Positions 8,784-21,048 of a stretch of DNA of 64,000 nucleotides are shown here, piece by piece. A program made the position numbers and the translations under genes. Source of the stretch: Mycobacterium sp. Lineage in GTDB: Bacteria; Actinomycetota; Actinomycetes; Mycobacteriales; Mycobacteriaceae. The stretch is from the NCBI RefSeq assembly GCF_004298145.1, contig NZ_SCRH01000056.1, positions 124,001-188,000 of the forward strand. The letters run 5' to 3'. A model generated the notes under the pieces. The model worked only from the letters and a program-made list of their open reading frames with translations. It made no database searches and was not told where the DNA came from. How positions within the stretch are numbered: position 1 is the stretch's first letter; every line of letters begins with the position of its first letter.

Positions 8784-9578
8784 TTAGTGGATTCCGGCCA
8801 GTAGGCCGTCAGTCAGATAGCTCGGAAGGGCACGAAGGTGATGGGCGGGTGCGACGAGAGCCGGCATGACGACCGAGCCGCGACCGCGGTCGACCACGCG
8901 CACGACCCGGGCCGCCACATCGGCGGGATCCAGCGCGGGCAGCTTGTCGAACCGACGAGCGATGCGTGCGCCGACGGGATCCCGGGACAGCTCGTCGATC
9001 ATGTCTGTGGCGACCAGACCCAGAACGACGGGATGCGCTGAGACTCCGGTGTTCTTGAGCTCACGCTGCAGCGCGCGGGTGGCATGCGTGAGCCCACTCT
9101 TGCTCGCGCAGTACGGAACCTGATTGCGCAGGGCCAGCTCGCCTGCAACCGAGGAGATGTTGACGACGGCGCCGTGGCGCCGCTCCAACATGAACGGCAA
9201 GACCTGCCGTATCAGCTCCATCGGTGTCACCAGGTTGGTGGTCAGGATGCTGCGGAGTGCTCTGGCATCGGTCCCCGCGAGCACCTGCGCCCGGTTGAGG
9301 CCGGCGTTGTTGATCAGCACATCCACCGGACCCGCCGTCGAGGCCGCGCGCTCGATGAGCCCATCCACTTCCGCGGCGACCGACAGGTCTACGGCGAGGG
9401 TGCGCCACGACCGCGCGGTGAGCGCGTCGAGCCGAGCTCCCGGCCGCGCCACTGCGGTGATGGTCGCCCCGGCCGCCGCGAATGCATCGGCGAGGGCCAG
9501 GCCGATTCCCCGGGTCGCTCCCGTGACGACGACGTGCGCTCCGGCGAGGTGCACAGGCATGTCCTCCCGATCGGACAT
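8784..9578 (-). CDS. SDR-family NAD(P)-dependent oxidoreductase
   Basis: A 264-residue classical short-chain dehydrogenase. It shows the Rossmann motif TGATRGIGLA near residues 19-28, NNAG, the catalytic Ser in NISSV and the YCASKSG Tyr-X3-Lys pair. The substrate is not predictable. It is probably the first gene of a leftward pair with the DUF7065-type gene. The start is 71 bp from a divergent TetR start, which suggests TetR control. No ribosome site precedes the ATG at 9578, so translation may be leaderless; an ATG at 9560 is the alternative. Confidence 0.85.
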   Translation of the reverse strand: MSDREDMPVHLAGAHVVVTGATRGIGLALADAFAAAGATITAVARPGARLDALTARSWRTLAVDLSVAAEVDGLIERAASTAGPVDVLINNAGLNRAQVLAGTDARALRSILTTNLVTPMELIRQVLPFMLERRHGAVVNISSVAGELALRNQVPYCASKSGLTHATRALQRELKNTGVSAHPVVLGLVATDMIDELSRDPVGARIARRFDKLPALDPADVAARVVRVVDRGRGSVVMPALVAPAHHLRALPSYLTDGLLAGIH

Positions 9579-9585
9579 TTCAGTG

Positions 9586-9608
9586 TGACAAAAGAACAGT
9601 TCCTGTCA
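9586..9608. promoter_or_regulatory. Candidate TetR operator between divergent SDR and TetR genes
   Basis: The 71-bp divergent intergenic region holds an inverted repeat TGACA-N13-TGTCA (9586-9590 and 9604-9608). It encloses a tighter palindrome GAAC-A-GTTC (9594-9602), offset by one base. Position between a TetR regulator and a divergently read oxidoreductase gene is typical for a TetR operator. Which of the two nested repeats is the real site cannot be told from sequence. Confidence 0.45.
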
Positions 9609-9649
9609 TACTGTACCGATACGTGGATCACATAGCTACGGGAGGGGTC

Positions 9650-10249
9650 ATGACGGAGACCGAATCCCTCACCACTCATGAGCGCATCGTCCGCGCTGCG
9701 ACGGTGTGCTTTCGCCGCTGGGGCGTGGAGAAGACGTCGATGAGCGACATCGCCGCCGAGGCGAACCTGCGACGCCCGCAGCTCTACCGACACGTGGAGA
9801 GCAAGGAAGCGTTGATCGTGACCACGATCGTCCACGCGGCCGAAGAGCTGAGCCGCCGACGGCTGGCTGAACTGCCGATCGAGGGCCCCGCGACGGACCT
9901 CATCGTCAAATCACTGGTCATGGGCCATGACGATCTCCTCGCCGACGCCTTCGCTTCCCACCTCATCGGCGATGGTGCACGCACCTTCCTCCGGCTGCTC
10001 GGCGGGGATTCCGGACTACGAGAAGCCCAGCAGCTGTGGTGGGTTCCGGTCATCACCTACGGCCAGGAACGCGGTGAACTGCGCCGAGACCTGGACGTCG
10101 ACGAGATCACCGACTGGTTCTTGATGTCCCAGATCGCCATGGTCGAACACGCCGAGCGCTACCCCACCCGGGACTCGGTCCGACGTCACCTGAGGACCTT
10201 CATCGTGCCGGCGGTTGCGGCACACGCCGAACCCGCACCGAGGAAATGA
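9650..10249 (+). CDS. TetR/AcrR-family transcriptional regulator
   Basis: A 199-residue regulator from the ATG at 9650, preceded by an excellent GGAGGGG site. An upstream in-frame GTG at 9623 is unlikely to be used. The N-terminal helix-turn-helix is clear (about residues 10-60: IVRAATVCFRRWGVEKTSMSDIAAEANLRRPQLYRHV). The C-terminal ligand domain has no recognisable specificity. It probably represses the divergent SDR/DUF7065-type genes and its own transcript, which continues into the phosphotransferase gene. Confidence 0.88.
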   Translation: MTETESLTTHERIVRAATVCFRRWGVEKTSMSDIAAEANLRRPQLYRHVESKEALIVTTIVHAAEELSRRRLAELPIEGPATDLIVKSLVMGHDDLLADAFASHLIGDGARTFLRLLGGDSGLREAQQLWWVPVITYGQERGELRRDLDVDEITDWFLMSQIAMVEHAERYPTRDSVRRHLRTFIVPAVAAHAEPAPRK

Positions 10250-10251
10250 CA

Positions 10252-11340
10252 ATGGCTGACCTCACCGACACGATCGATGAACTCACCCCCGCCTGGTTCA
10301 CCGACGCACTGCGCGAAACCGGCTCGCTGGCACCCGATTCCGAGGTGATCGGGGTCGACGCCCACCGCTTCGGCGTCGGCGGACAATTGGCCACCGTAGT
10401 CCGTGCGGAACTCGAGTATTCGAACCCGAATGCCGGCCCGCGGTCAGTGATCGTCAAACAACCGTCCGTCGACGAAGGCAGCCGACAGATGGGCATCGGA
10501 TTGGGGATGTACCTATCCGAGATCCGGTTCTACGAGGACGTCGCCCACAGGGTCGGCATCACCGTGCCGCACCGGCATTGGAGTCGACTCGACCCGCAAA
10601 GCGGACGGTTCACGCTGGTGATCGAGGACCTCTCCGGGCGCGCCGAACCGGGCGACATGCTGGTCGGCGCGACCGACGAACAAATCCGTGCCGTGCTCGC
10701 GGAGGTGGTCAAGCTGCAAGCTCCCCTGTGGAACGACCCCTGGCTCCTGGACCAGCAGTGGATGACCGACCTGACCCCGTCGCGGATGCTGTTCGGCGCC
10801 GTACCGCACTTGATCGAATCGTTCATAGAGCGGTTCGGCGATCGACTCCCGGTCGAGGATCTCGACCTCATCCGTGCGGTGGGGCAGCACTCGCCCGAGG
10901 CGGTGGACCTCATCTGGAGTCCGCCGTTCGTCGTCGGACACGGTGACTTCCGATTGGACAACATGATCTTCGGGCACCGCGGCGAAGCGCCGCCGGTTTG
11001 CCTGCTGGACTGGCAGACCTGCGGGATCGCGACACCCGGGCTGGACGTCGCAGTGTTCCTCTCCACATGTGTCGACATCGAACGGCGCCGTTCGCAGGAG
11101 AAGGACTTGCTCTGCGCATGGGTGGACGGGCTTGCGGCAGCGGGCGTCACAGACTTCGGATTCGAAGCCGCGTACACGAGCTACCGCGTGGCGTCGCTCT
11201 ACCCCTTGCTGATGTGCGTTGCGACGGCGACGACGCTGGAACAGACCGATCGAGGTGACCGCATGTGGGCACAAGTCATCGCAGGCGCCGTGGCGCTCGC
11301 CCGTGACACCGACGCGGCCGCGCTCGTGGGCGCGGACTGA
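10252..11340 (+). CDS. Phosphotransferase-family (APH-fold) protein
   Basis: A 362-residue kinase-fold protein with the APH signatures VGHGDFRLDNMIF (catalytic HxDxxxxN) and LLDWQTC (metal-binding Asp). The N-lobe includes FGVGGQLATVVRAELEY and the VIVKQPS nucleotide-lysine segment. Actinobacterial members of this group are commonly annotated as phosphotransferases or acyl-CoA dehydrogenase-associated kinases; some phosphorylate small alcohols, and an aminoglycoside role is not implied. I prefer the ATG at 10252 with GAGG eight bases upstream. An ATG at 10246 overlaps the TetR stop as ATGA and is also possible. It forms an operon with the TetR gene. Confidence 0.75.
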   Translation: MADLTDTIDELTPAWFTDALRETGSLAPDSEVIGVDAHRFGVGGQLATVVRAELEYSNPNAGPRSVIVKQPSVDEGSRQMGIGLGMYLSEIRFYEDVAHRVGITVPHRHWSRLDPQSGRFTLVIEDLSGRAEPGDMLVGATDEQIRAVLAEVVKLQAPLWNDPWLLDQQWMTDLTPSRMLFGAVPHLIESFIERFGDRLPVEDLDLIRAVGQHSPEAVDLIWSPPFVVGHGDFRLDNMIFGHRGEAPPVCLLDWQTCGIATPGLDVAVFLSTCVDIERRRSQEKDLLCAWVDGLAAAGVTDFGFEAAYTSYRVASLYPLLMCVATATTLEQTDRGDRMWAQVIAGAVALARDTDAAALVGAD

Positions 11341-11342
11341 CG

Positions 11343-11441
11343 TACGCGAGCGACACCTACCGCCGGGGCACGGGCCGCGGCCAGGCCGATGCCGGATGGT
11401 GCGCCCGGGACCAGCGCCGTCTCGGCACTGAGCTGTCCCAT
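11343..11441 (-). pseudogene. Relic of an SDR gene (N-terminus only)
   Basis: Read leftward from an ATG at 11441, the sequence gives MGQLSAETALVPGAPSGIG then LAAARAPAVGVARV. This is a degraded match to an SDR start of the type MGQLxGKTALVTGASSGIG. The similarity stops at the 3' end of the phosphotransferase gene, so only about 33 codons survive, with the glycine motif altered (TGAS to PGAP). This points to a deletion that removed the rest of the gene. It is a relic, not an expressed gene. Confidence 0.55.
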
Positions 11442-11497
11442 CGTCGTCTTCTTCGTAAGGTGCAGCCGGCCGGTCGCGAATTCATCCCCGGCCCCCG

Positions 11498-11523
11498 GGA
11501 ACAACGCGCGACCGCGGGCCGTT
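11498..11523 (+). promoter_or_regulatory. SigH-type promoter for dnaK
   Basis: GGAACA at 11498-11503, a 17-base spacer, and GTT at 11521-11523 match the mycobacterial SigH (heat and oxidative stress) consensus GGAAyA-N16-20-GTT. It lies about 130 bases before the dnaK start. SigH control of dnaK is established in M. tuberculosis; the exact site here is my reading. Confidence 0.6.
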
Positions 11524-11537
11524 AACATGATCGACAA

Positions 11538-11558
11538 GTTGAGTGAGCAAGGCTCAAG
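11538..11558. promoter_or_regulatory. HAIR element 1 (HspR operator) upstream of dnaK
   Basis: GTTGAGT-N7-GCTCAAG closely matches the HspR-associated inverted repeat CTTGAGT-N7-ACTCAAG, with the exact 7-base spacer. It starts 14 bases after the SigH-type -10 element, so bound HspR would block transcription. HspR is encoded by the last gene of this operon. Confidence 0.82.
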
Positions 11559-11591
11559 TCTGGTTGACAGCCCACGGCCCCCAGGGGCAGG

Positions 11592-11612
11592 CTTGAGCGG
11601 GGTTCACTCAGC
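11592..11612. promoter_or_regulatory. HAIR element 2 (HspR operator) upstream of dnaK
   Basis: A second HspR box, CTTGAGC-N7-ACTCAGC, lies 33 bases downstream of the first and about 43 bases before the dnaK ATG. Paired HAIR elements in front of dnaK are the known arrangement in actinobacteria. Confidence 0.8.
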
Positions 11613-11655
11613 ATAGTGGCACCAAAGAAGCTCTACACAATCAGGAGGAATCACT

Positions 11656-13508
<1,853 letters not shown>

Positions 13509-13512
<4 letters not shown>

Positions 13513-14156
13513 CAGAAGGAAATCCACAGGAACAGGTGACCGTCACCGACAAGCGGCGAATCGATCCTGAGACCGGGGAAGTACGGCAGGTCCCTCCCGG
13601 CGGCACGCCGGGGGGGACGGCCTCGGGGGCGTTCACCGGTGAAAGCCCGGAGGAGGCCGGCAAGGCGGCCGAGTTGCTCGTCGATCTGCAGCGGGTCCAG
13701 GCCGACTTCGCCAACTACCGCAAGCGTGCGCTGCGTGACCAGCAGGCCGCGGCGGACCGGGCCAAGGCCACCGTCGTGAACCAATTGCTGGGCGTGCTCG
13801 ACGATCTCGACCGGGCGCGCAAGCACGGCGACCTGGAGTCGGGCCCGCTGAAGGCGGTGGGCGACAAACTCCTAGGCGCGCTGATCGGGCTCGGCCTGAC
13901 GGCGTTCGGCGAGGAGGGCGAAGACTTCGACCCGGTGCTACACGAAGCCGTTCAGCACGAGGGTGACGGCTCCCGCCCGGTGATCGGCACCGTCATGCGG
14001 CAGGGCTACAAGCTCGGCGATCAAATCCTGCGCCACGCCATGGTCGGCGTCGTCGACACGGTCGCCGATGGCAACGGCGAACCGGCCGCGACCGGTGAGG
14101 CTCAGGAAACCGGACCGGTCGAATCGGACGATAACGCCGGCACATCCGGTGACTAG
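13509..14156 (+). CDS. grpE: GrpE nucleotide-exchange factor
   Basis: A 215-residue GrpE that releases ADP from DnaK. The GTG start overlaps the dnaK stop by four bases (GTGA), so the two are translationally coupled. The N-terminal 50 residues are disordered and acidic. A coiled coil (about 55-95, LVDLQRVQADFANYRKRALR) leads to the beta-wing domain with the GrpE signature (FDPVLHEAVQHEGDG through GTVMRQGYKLGDQILRHAMVGV). The C-terminal tail is acidic and unstructured, as in other mycobacteria. Confidence 0.96.
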
Positions 14157-14205
14157 ACCACACAATCAGCACAACACGACGCCAGAGGTGAGGGGGTGAC
14201 GCGAC

Positions 14206-15384
14206 ATGGCCCAGCGTGAATGGGTCGAAAAAGACTTCTACAAGGAGCTGGGCGTCTCCCCCGACGCCAGTCCCGAAGAGATTAAGCGCGCCTACCGCAA
14301 GCTGGCGCGCGATCTGCATCCGGACGCCAACCCGGACAATCCCGCCGCCGGTGAACGATTCAAAGCGGTGTCGGAGGCGCACAACGTGTTAGCCGACCCG
14401 GCCAAGCGCAAGGAATACGACGAAACCCGAAGGCTGTTCGCCGGCGGGGGTTTTGGCGGGCGCCGCTTCGACGGCGGGGGCTTCGGCGGCTTCAACGTCG
14501 GCGGCGATGGGGCGGAGTTCAACCTCAACGATTTGTTCGACGCCGCCGGCCGAAGCGGCGGCACCAACATCGGCGACCTGTTCGGTGGGTTGTTCGGGCG
14601 CGGCTCGGCCGCCCGTCCCAGCCGGCCGCGCCGCGGCAACGACCTCGAGACCGAGACCCAGCTGGATTTCGTCGAGGCCGCCAAGGGCGTGGCGATGCCG
14701 CTGCGGCTGACCAGCCCCGCGCCGTGCACCAACTGCCATGGCAGCGGGGCGCGGCCGGGCACCAGCCCGAAGGTGTGTCCCACCTGTAACGGCTCCGGCG
14801 TGATCAACCGCAACCAGGGGGCGTTCGGTTTCTCCGAGCCCTGCACCGATTGCCGGGGCAGCGGCTCGATCATCGAGCACCCCTGCGAGGAGTGCAAGGG
14901 CACCGGGGTCACCACCCGCACCCGCACCATCAACGTGCGGATCCCGCCCGGCGTCGAGGACGGACAGCGGATCCGACTGCCCGGCCAGGGTGAGGCCGGG
15001 TTGCGGGGTGCGCCGTCGGGCGACCTGTATGTGACGGTGCATGTGCGGCCGGACAAGGTGTTCGGGCGCGATGGCGACGACCTGACCGTGACCGTTCCGG
15101 TCAGCTTCACCGAATTGGCTTTGGGTTCAACGATTTCGGTACCCACACTGGACGGGAAAGTCGGTGTTCGGGTGCCCAAGGGGACCTCCGACGGCCGCAT
15201 TCTGCGGGTGCGCGGACGTGGTGTGCCCAAGCGCAGCGGCGGCAACGGGGACCTGCTGGTCACCGTAAAGGTCGCCGTGCCACCGAATCTGGAGGGTGGA
15301 GCTCAGGAGGCGCTGGAGGCCTACGCGGCCGCCGAGCGCTCCAGTGGCTTTGACCCACGGGCTGGATGGGCGGGTAATCGGTGA
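14206..15384 (+). CDS. dnaJ1: DnaJ1, Hsp40 co-chaperone
   Basis: A 392-residue class I J-protein. The J domain (residues 10-75) includes the HPD motif in RDLHPDAN and starts DFYKELGVSPDAS. A Gly/Phe-rich region follows (GGGFGGRRFDGGGFGGF). The zinc-binding region carries four CxxCxGxG-type repeats (CTNCHGSGAR, CPTCNGSGVI, CTDCRGSGSI, CEECKGTGVT), then the substrate-binding C-terminal domains. It delivers clients to DnaK and stimulates its ATPase. It starts 50 bp after grpE in the heat-shock operon. Confidence 0.97.
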   Translation: MAQREWVEKDFYKELGVSPDASPEEIKRAYRKLARDLHPDANPDNPAAGERFKAVSEAHNVLADPAKRKEYDETRRLFAGGGFGGRRFDGGGFGGFNVGGDGAEFNLNDLFDAAGRSGGTNIGDLFGGLFGRGSAARPSRPRRGNDLETETQLDFVEAAKGVAMPLRLTSPAPCTNCHGSGARPGTSPKVCPTCNGSGVINRNQGAFGFSEPCTDCRGSGSIIEHPCEECKGTGVTTRTRTINVRIPPGVEDGQRIRLPGQGEAGLRGAPSGDLYVTVHVRPDKVFGRDGDDLTVTVPVSFTELALGSTISVPTLDGKVGVRVPKGTSDGRILRVRGRGVPKRSGGNGDLLVTVKVAVPPNLEGGAQEALEAYAAAERSSGFDPRAGWAGNR

Positions 15385-15770
15385 TGGCCAAGAACCACAA
15401 GGGGCACGAGGCCCGGACCTTCCTGATCTCGGTCGCCGCCGAGCTGGCCGGCATGCACGCCCAAACACTGCGCACCTACGACCGTCTCGGCCTGGTCAGC
15501 CCGCGCCGCACTACCGGTGGGGGACGCCGCTATTCGGAGCACGACGTGGACCTGCTGCGCGAGGTGCAACGGCTCTCGCAGGACGAGGGCGTCAACCTCG
15601 CCGGGATCAAGCGCATCATCGAGCTGACCAATCACGTGGAGGCGCTGCAGGCGCGGGTGCGGGAGCTGACCGAGGAGTTGGCGCAGACGCGGGTCAGCCA
15701 GCGCCGCGATGTGGCGGTGGTGCCCAAGAGCACCGCGCTGGTCGTGTGGCAGCCGCGCCGCGGGCGCTAG
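15384..15770 (+). CDS. hspR: HspR, MerR-family heat-shock repressor
   Basis: A 128-residue MerR-type DNA-binding protein. It shows TFLISVAAELAGMHAQTLRTYDRLGL (winged helix-turn-helix), RRTTGGGRRYSEHDVDLL (wing), then a coiled coil and a hydrophobic C-terminal STALVVWQP motif. HspR represses the dnaK operon and clpB by binding HAIR sequences with DnaK as corepressor, so it closes a feedback loop. Its ATG overlaps the dnaJ1 stop as TGATG; a GTG three bases earlier is possible. The start MAKNHK agrees with the tuberculosis protein. Confidence 0.96.
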   Translation: MAKNHKGHEARTFLISVAAELAGMHAQTLRTYDRLGLVSPRRTTGGGRRYSEHDVDLLREVQRLSQDEGVNLAGIKRIIELTNHVEALQARVRELTEELAQTRVSQRRDVAVVPKSTALVVWQPRRGR

Positions 15771-16672
15771 GCCACGCGGATCGAAAACTGCGTCACCGCC
15801 GGTTCGCCCGGCCGCGCACAGCGATAGCCGCCGCGGCGCAGCGCGTCGGTCGGCGCGGTCATCGGCTCGAAGCACACGATGGCCTTGCCGGGATCCTCGA
15901 CCGCCGGCGCGAAGATCTGCGCCGCCGGATAGCCCCGCTCGAAATGCACCTCGAGGCGGCGTCCGCCGCCGGACACCGCGAACACCGCACCGTCGGTCAC
16001 CCGGTCGTAGGCGTCGTCGAAAGTCTTGTCGCGCAACGCCTCTTCTCGTGCCAGCCGCGGTGTGGCCTCGCCGGTGGGCAGCCCCTTGTCGTCGAGGCGC
16101 AGGTGCCGCAGCGCCGGCGTCTCGATGATCCATTCGCCTCGGGGCACACCTGGCAGCTGCAGGTAGGGATGAAAGCCGAAGCACAGCGGCACCGCCGACG
16201 CGGCGGTGGCGGCGACCGTGGTCCGCACCGTCAGCGTCCGGTCAACCAGCCGCACCGCCACCGTCAGCACATGCGGATACGGGAAGCTTTCCAGCAGTCG
16301 CGGATCGGCGCCGAAATCCACCCGCGCGGTCAATTCGTTGGCGGTTTCGTCGGTCACCCGCCAGCCGGGATAGGCGGCCAGGACGCCGTGGATGGGCAGC
16401 CCGTTGGGGTCGGCACGCACCCCGTTTTCGCCCGGCGTCAGGGTGACCGTCGCGCCCTGCGCGGCATAGGTGTTCTCGCCCAACCGGTTTGCCCACGGAT
16501 ACAGGATCGGGATCCCCATCGTCTTGCCGTCGGTGATGTAGGCGTCCAGGCCGCGGCGCTGGCCGAGCAGCTCCACGCCCGCGTCGCTCAGCGACGTGCC
16601 GATCATGCCCGCCTCGGGGACGAACTGCGCGGTTACCGATGACTCGGGATCGCGCAGGGTGACGACATGCAT
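15767..16672 (-). CDS. Aldose 1-epimerase family protein
   Basis: A 301-residue GALM-type mutarotase-fold protein, starting MHVVTLRDPESSVTAQFVPEAGM. Family features are GIPILYPWANRLGENTY (substrate loop), GLPIHGVLAAYPGW (catalytic His), FGFHPYLQLPG (second His) and a late acidic residue near KTFDDAYDR. It probably interconverts anomers of a hexose or a modified sugar; the substrate is unknown. It starts two bases after the flavohaemoprotein gene on the same strand, with GGAGG as ribosome site, and converges on hspR with a 4-base overlap. I do not recall this gene at the M. tuberculosis locus. Confidence 0.8.
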   Translation of the reverse strand: MHVVTLRDPESSVTAQFVPEAGMIGTSLSDAGVELLGQRRGLDAYITDGKTMGIPILYPWANRLGENTYAAQGATVTLTPGENGVRADPNGLPIHGVLAAYPGWRVTDETANELTARVDFGADPRLLESFPYPHVLTVAVRLVDRTLTVRTTVAATAASAVPLCFGFHPYLQLPGVPRGEWIIETPALRHLRLDDKGLPTGEATPRLAREEALRDKTFDDAYDRVTDGAVFAVSGGGRRLEVHFERGYPAAQIFAPAVEDPGKAIVCFEPMTAPTDALRRGGYRCARPGEPAVTQFSIRVA

Positions 16673-16674
16673 GG

Positions 16675-17865
16675 CTACCTCCAGAGCGGGTCGTGCTGAA
16701 TACGTTCGGGCGGAGCGCCTTTGGCGATCAGGGCGGACTTGGTGGCGCTGACCATCGCCGGCCCGCCGCAGATCAGGATCTGCCGGTCTCCCCAGCTGCC
16801 GTACTTGGTCACCACGTCGGGCAGCCGTCCGATCTGGTGCACGTGCAGGCCCCGCGGTGGGGTGACGTCGGCATAGTCGGCGGCCCAGGCCGGGTCGGCG
16901 TTGTACTCCGAGACCGGCGAGACCGACAGCCACGAATTGTGCGACGCGACCTGCCACAAGGTGGGCAGGTCGTAGAGTTCGCAGCGGTAGCGCGCGCCGA
17001 GGAACAGATGTATTCGGGGGTTCACCGCGTACCGGGCCAGGTCCATGATCAGCGCGCGCAGCGGCGCCAGACCCGTGCTGCCCGCGACCATCAGCACGTC
17101 GCCGCCCTCTCGGTCGACCCTCAGGCCGCCGTGCGGGCTGGACAGCCGCCACCGGTCACCGGGCCGGGTCTCGTTGACGATCGCGGTGCTGACCAGGCCG
17201 CCGGGGACCAGGCGGACGTGGAACTCGATCCCGCCGCCGGGATCGGCCGGGATGGCGGGGCTCAGATACCGCCAGCGGCGCGGGCATTGCGGGACATGGG
17301 CGTTGACGTATTGCCCGGGGTGGTAGTGCATGGGCTGGTCGAGCTGCAGCCGCACCACCGCCAGATCCCGGGACACCCGCAGGTGCTCGATGACGGTGCC
17401 GTCCCACCAGGCGGGTCCCTCGTCGGCGTCCGCGGCGCCGCTCATCACCCCGGTGATCAGGTTCAGCGACTGCCGGGCCGCCTCGTCGACGGCGCCGGTC
17501 CAGGCCGCACCCAGGTGAGAGCGCAGCGTCGCCAACAGCGCGCGACCCAGGGTTTCGTAATGATGCGGCAGCACACCGTATTTGCGATGGTCCCGTCCGA
17601 GTTGGGCCAAAAACGCCACCGGTTCCCGGGCGCGCCGCGCCACCAGCTCGCCGTACACCCAGTGCAGCGCATGGCCGAAAGCGACGCGCTGGGCTCCCAT
17701 TTCGGGTGGGAACAGATCGCGCACCGAGGCATCGAGGGCGAACCAGTGGGTGTAGAAGCGGTGGACGAGGTCGCCGGAATCACCCTGGGAGCCCGGGCAG
17801 CCCGCGTCGCCCGGTTCGAAGGCGTCGCGCAGCACGCGCAACGCCTGGACGTCCTCTAGGCTCAC
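16675..17865 (-). CDS. Mycobacterial flavohaemoprotein (type II, Rv0385-like)
   Basis: A 396-residue protein with a globin domain (about 1-150; RFYTHWFALDASVRDLFPPEM, RDHRKYGVLPHHY proximal region) and a ferredoxin-reductase module. The FAD region is WRYLSPA and the NAD part starts VLMVAGSTGLAPLRALI and ends ILICGGPAMVSATKSAL. Type I flavohaemoglobins have RQYS-type FAD residues; WRYLSPA and the altered proximal site fit the mycobacterial type II group, reported to oxidise D-lactate rather than detoxify nitric oxide. It is followed by the epimerase gene in one transcript. Confidence 0.82.
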   Translation of the reverse strand: MSLEDVQALRVLRDAFEPGDAGCPGSQGDSGDLVHRFYTHWFALDASVRDLFPPEMGAQRVAFGHALHWVYGELVARRAREPVAFLAQLGRDHRKYGVLPHHYETLGRALLATLRSHLGAAWTGAVDEAARQSLNLITGVMSGAADADEGPAWWDGTVIEHLRVSRDLAVVRLQLDQPMHYHPGQYVNAHVPQCPRRWRYLSPAIPADPGGGIEFHVRLVPGGLVSTAIVNETRPGDRWRLSSPHGGLRVDREGGDVLMVAGSTGLAPLRALIMDLARYAVNPRIHLFLGARYRCELYDLPTLWQVASHNSWLSVSPVSEYNADPAWAADYADVTPPRGLHVHQIGRLPDVVTKYGSWGDRQILICGGPAMVSATKSALIAKGAPPERIQHDPLWR

Positions 17866-17897
17866 GGGCCCCGATTCTAGGCTCGGATGCCGGTGAC

Positions 17898-18338
17898 TCA
17901 GCCTTGCCGGACGATGTTGGCGGTCCCCGCGTTGACGATCTGGGGTGAACCCCAGTGGTAGAGAACGACGTTGCCGGTTCCGGATGTGCTCACCGCGTCC
18001 GTGCTGTCGACCGTGACGCGATTGCGGTTGCCCGAGACGGTGACGCTGGCGCAGTGGCCGGTGAAGGTGATCGTGTTGTTCTTTCCGCTCACCGACAGAT
18101 AGCCGGCGTGGCAGGGCAGCGTCTTGGTCGCACCGGCGCCGCTGACCTGCAGCGTCCCGGCATCCGGCACCTCAGTCGACTGGTTGCCGTTGGCGGGGTC
18201 GGTGCGCAACCCGACCGAGACGAGGCCGGCGAGCGCCAGTCCGGCGGCGAGGGCGGCCAGCCATAAGCGGGTGCCTCGGCGCGGGGTTCCGGCGAGCTGG
18301 GCGCCGGCCTGGTCGGGGTGCTCCGTCGTCTGCGTCAT
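17898..18338 (-). CDS. DUF3060 membrane-anchored or secreted protein
   Basis: A 146-residue protein starting MTQTTEHPDQ, with one hydrophobic segment (about 26-46, LWLAALAAGLALAGLVSVGL) and an exterior domain of short beta repeats (YLSVSGKNNTITFTGHCASVTVSGNRNRVTV). This pattern is the DUF3060 family of mycobacterial envelope proteins; two cysteines may form a disulfide. The function is unknown. It is divergent from clpB, with a 133-bp shared control region, and lies upstream of the flavohaemoprotein gene. Confidence 0.75.
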   Translation of the reverse strand: MTQTTEHPDQAGAQLAGTPRRGTRLWLAALAAGLALAGLVSVGLRTDPANGNQSTEVPDAGTLQVSGAGATKTLPCHAGYLSVSGKNNTITFTGHCASVTVSGNRNRVTVDSTDAVSTSGTGNVVLYHWGSPQIVNAGTANIVRQG

Positions 18339-18384
18339 CGCCACGTGGGTACCCCGTACGCCATAGCGCCCAAAACTCGGTAGA

Positions 18385-18405
18385 GTTGAGCGGAACAGAC
18401 TCAAC
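18385..18405. promoter_or_regulatory. HAIR element (HspR operator) upstream of clpB
   Basis: GTTGAGC-N7-ACTCAAC is an inverted repeat with the HspR spacing and a perfect GTTGAG/CTCAAC pair. HspR control of clpB is known in M. tuberculosis. It overlaps the SigH-type -35 element described next and also lies about 47 bp from the start of the divergent DUF3060 gene. Confidence 0.82.
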
Positions 18406-18417
18406 CTTGACGATGTT
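18392..18417 (+). promoter_or_regulatory. SigH-type promoter for clpB
   Basis: GGAACA (18392-18397), 17-base spacer, GTT (18415-18417). The -35 hexamer occupies the 7-base spacer of the HAIR element, so HspR bound at the box should directly occlude the sigma factor. The same N17 spacing occurs at dnaK. Confidence 0.65.
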
Positions 18418-18471
18418 GAACAAGCAGACAAACATTTCTGCCAGCTCCTTTTCGACCCGAATGGAGGTGTC

Positions 18472-21018
<2,547 letters not shown>

Positions 21019-21048
21019 CGGGTCGCCACCATTGGGCCAGTCGCGCTC

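Noticed and set aside
10252..11340. Aminoglycoside resistance gene
   Set aside because: The fold is APH-like, but this group is broad in actinobacteria and nothing here points to an aminoglycoside substrate.
15767..17152. Epimerase extended upstream by 160 codons
   Set aside because: The extension overlaps the flavohaemoprotein gene in another frame; MHVVTLRD at 16672 has a good ribosome site.
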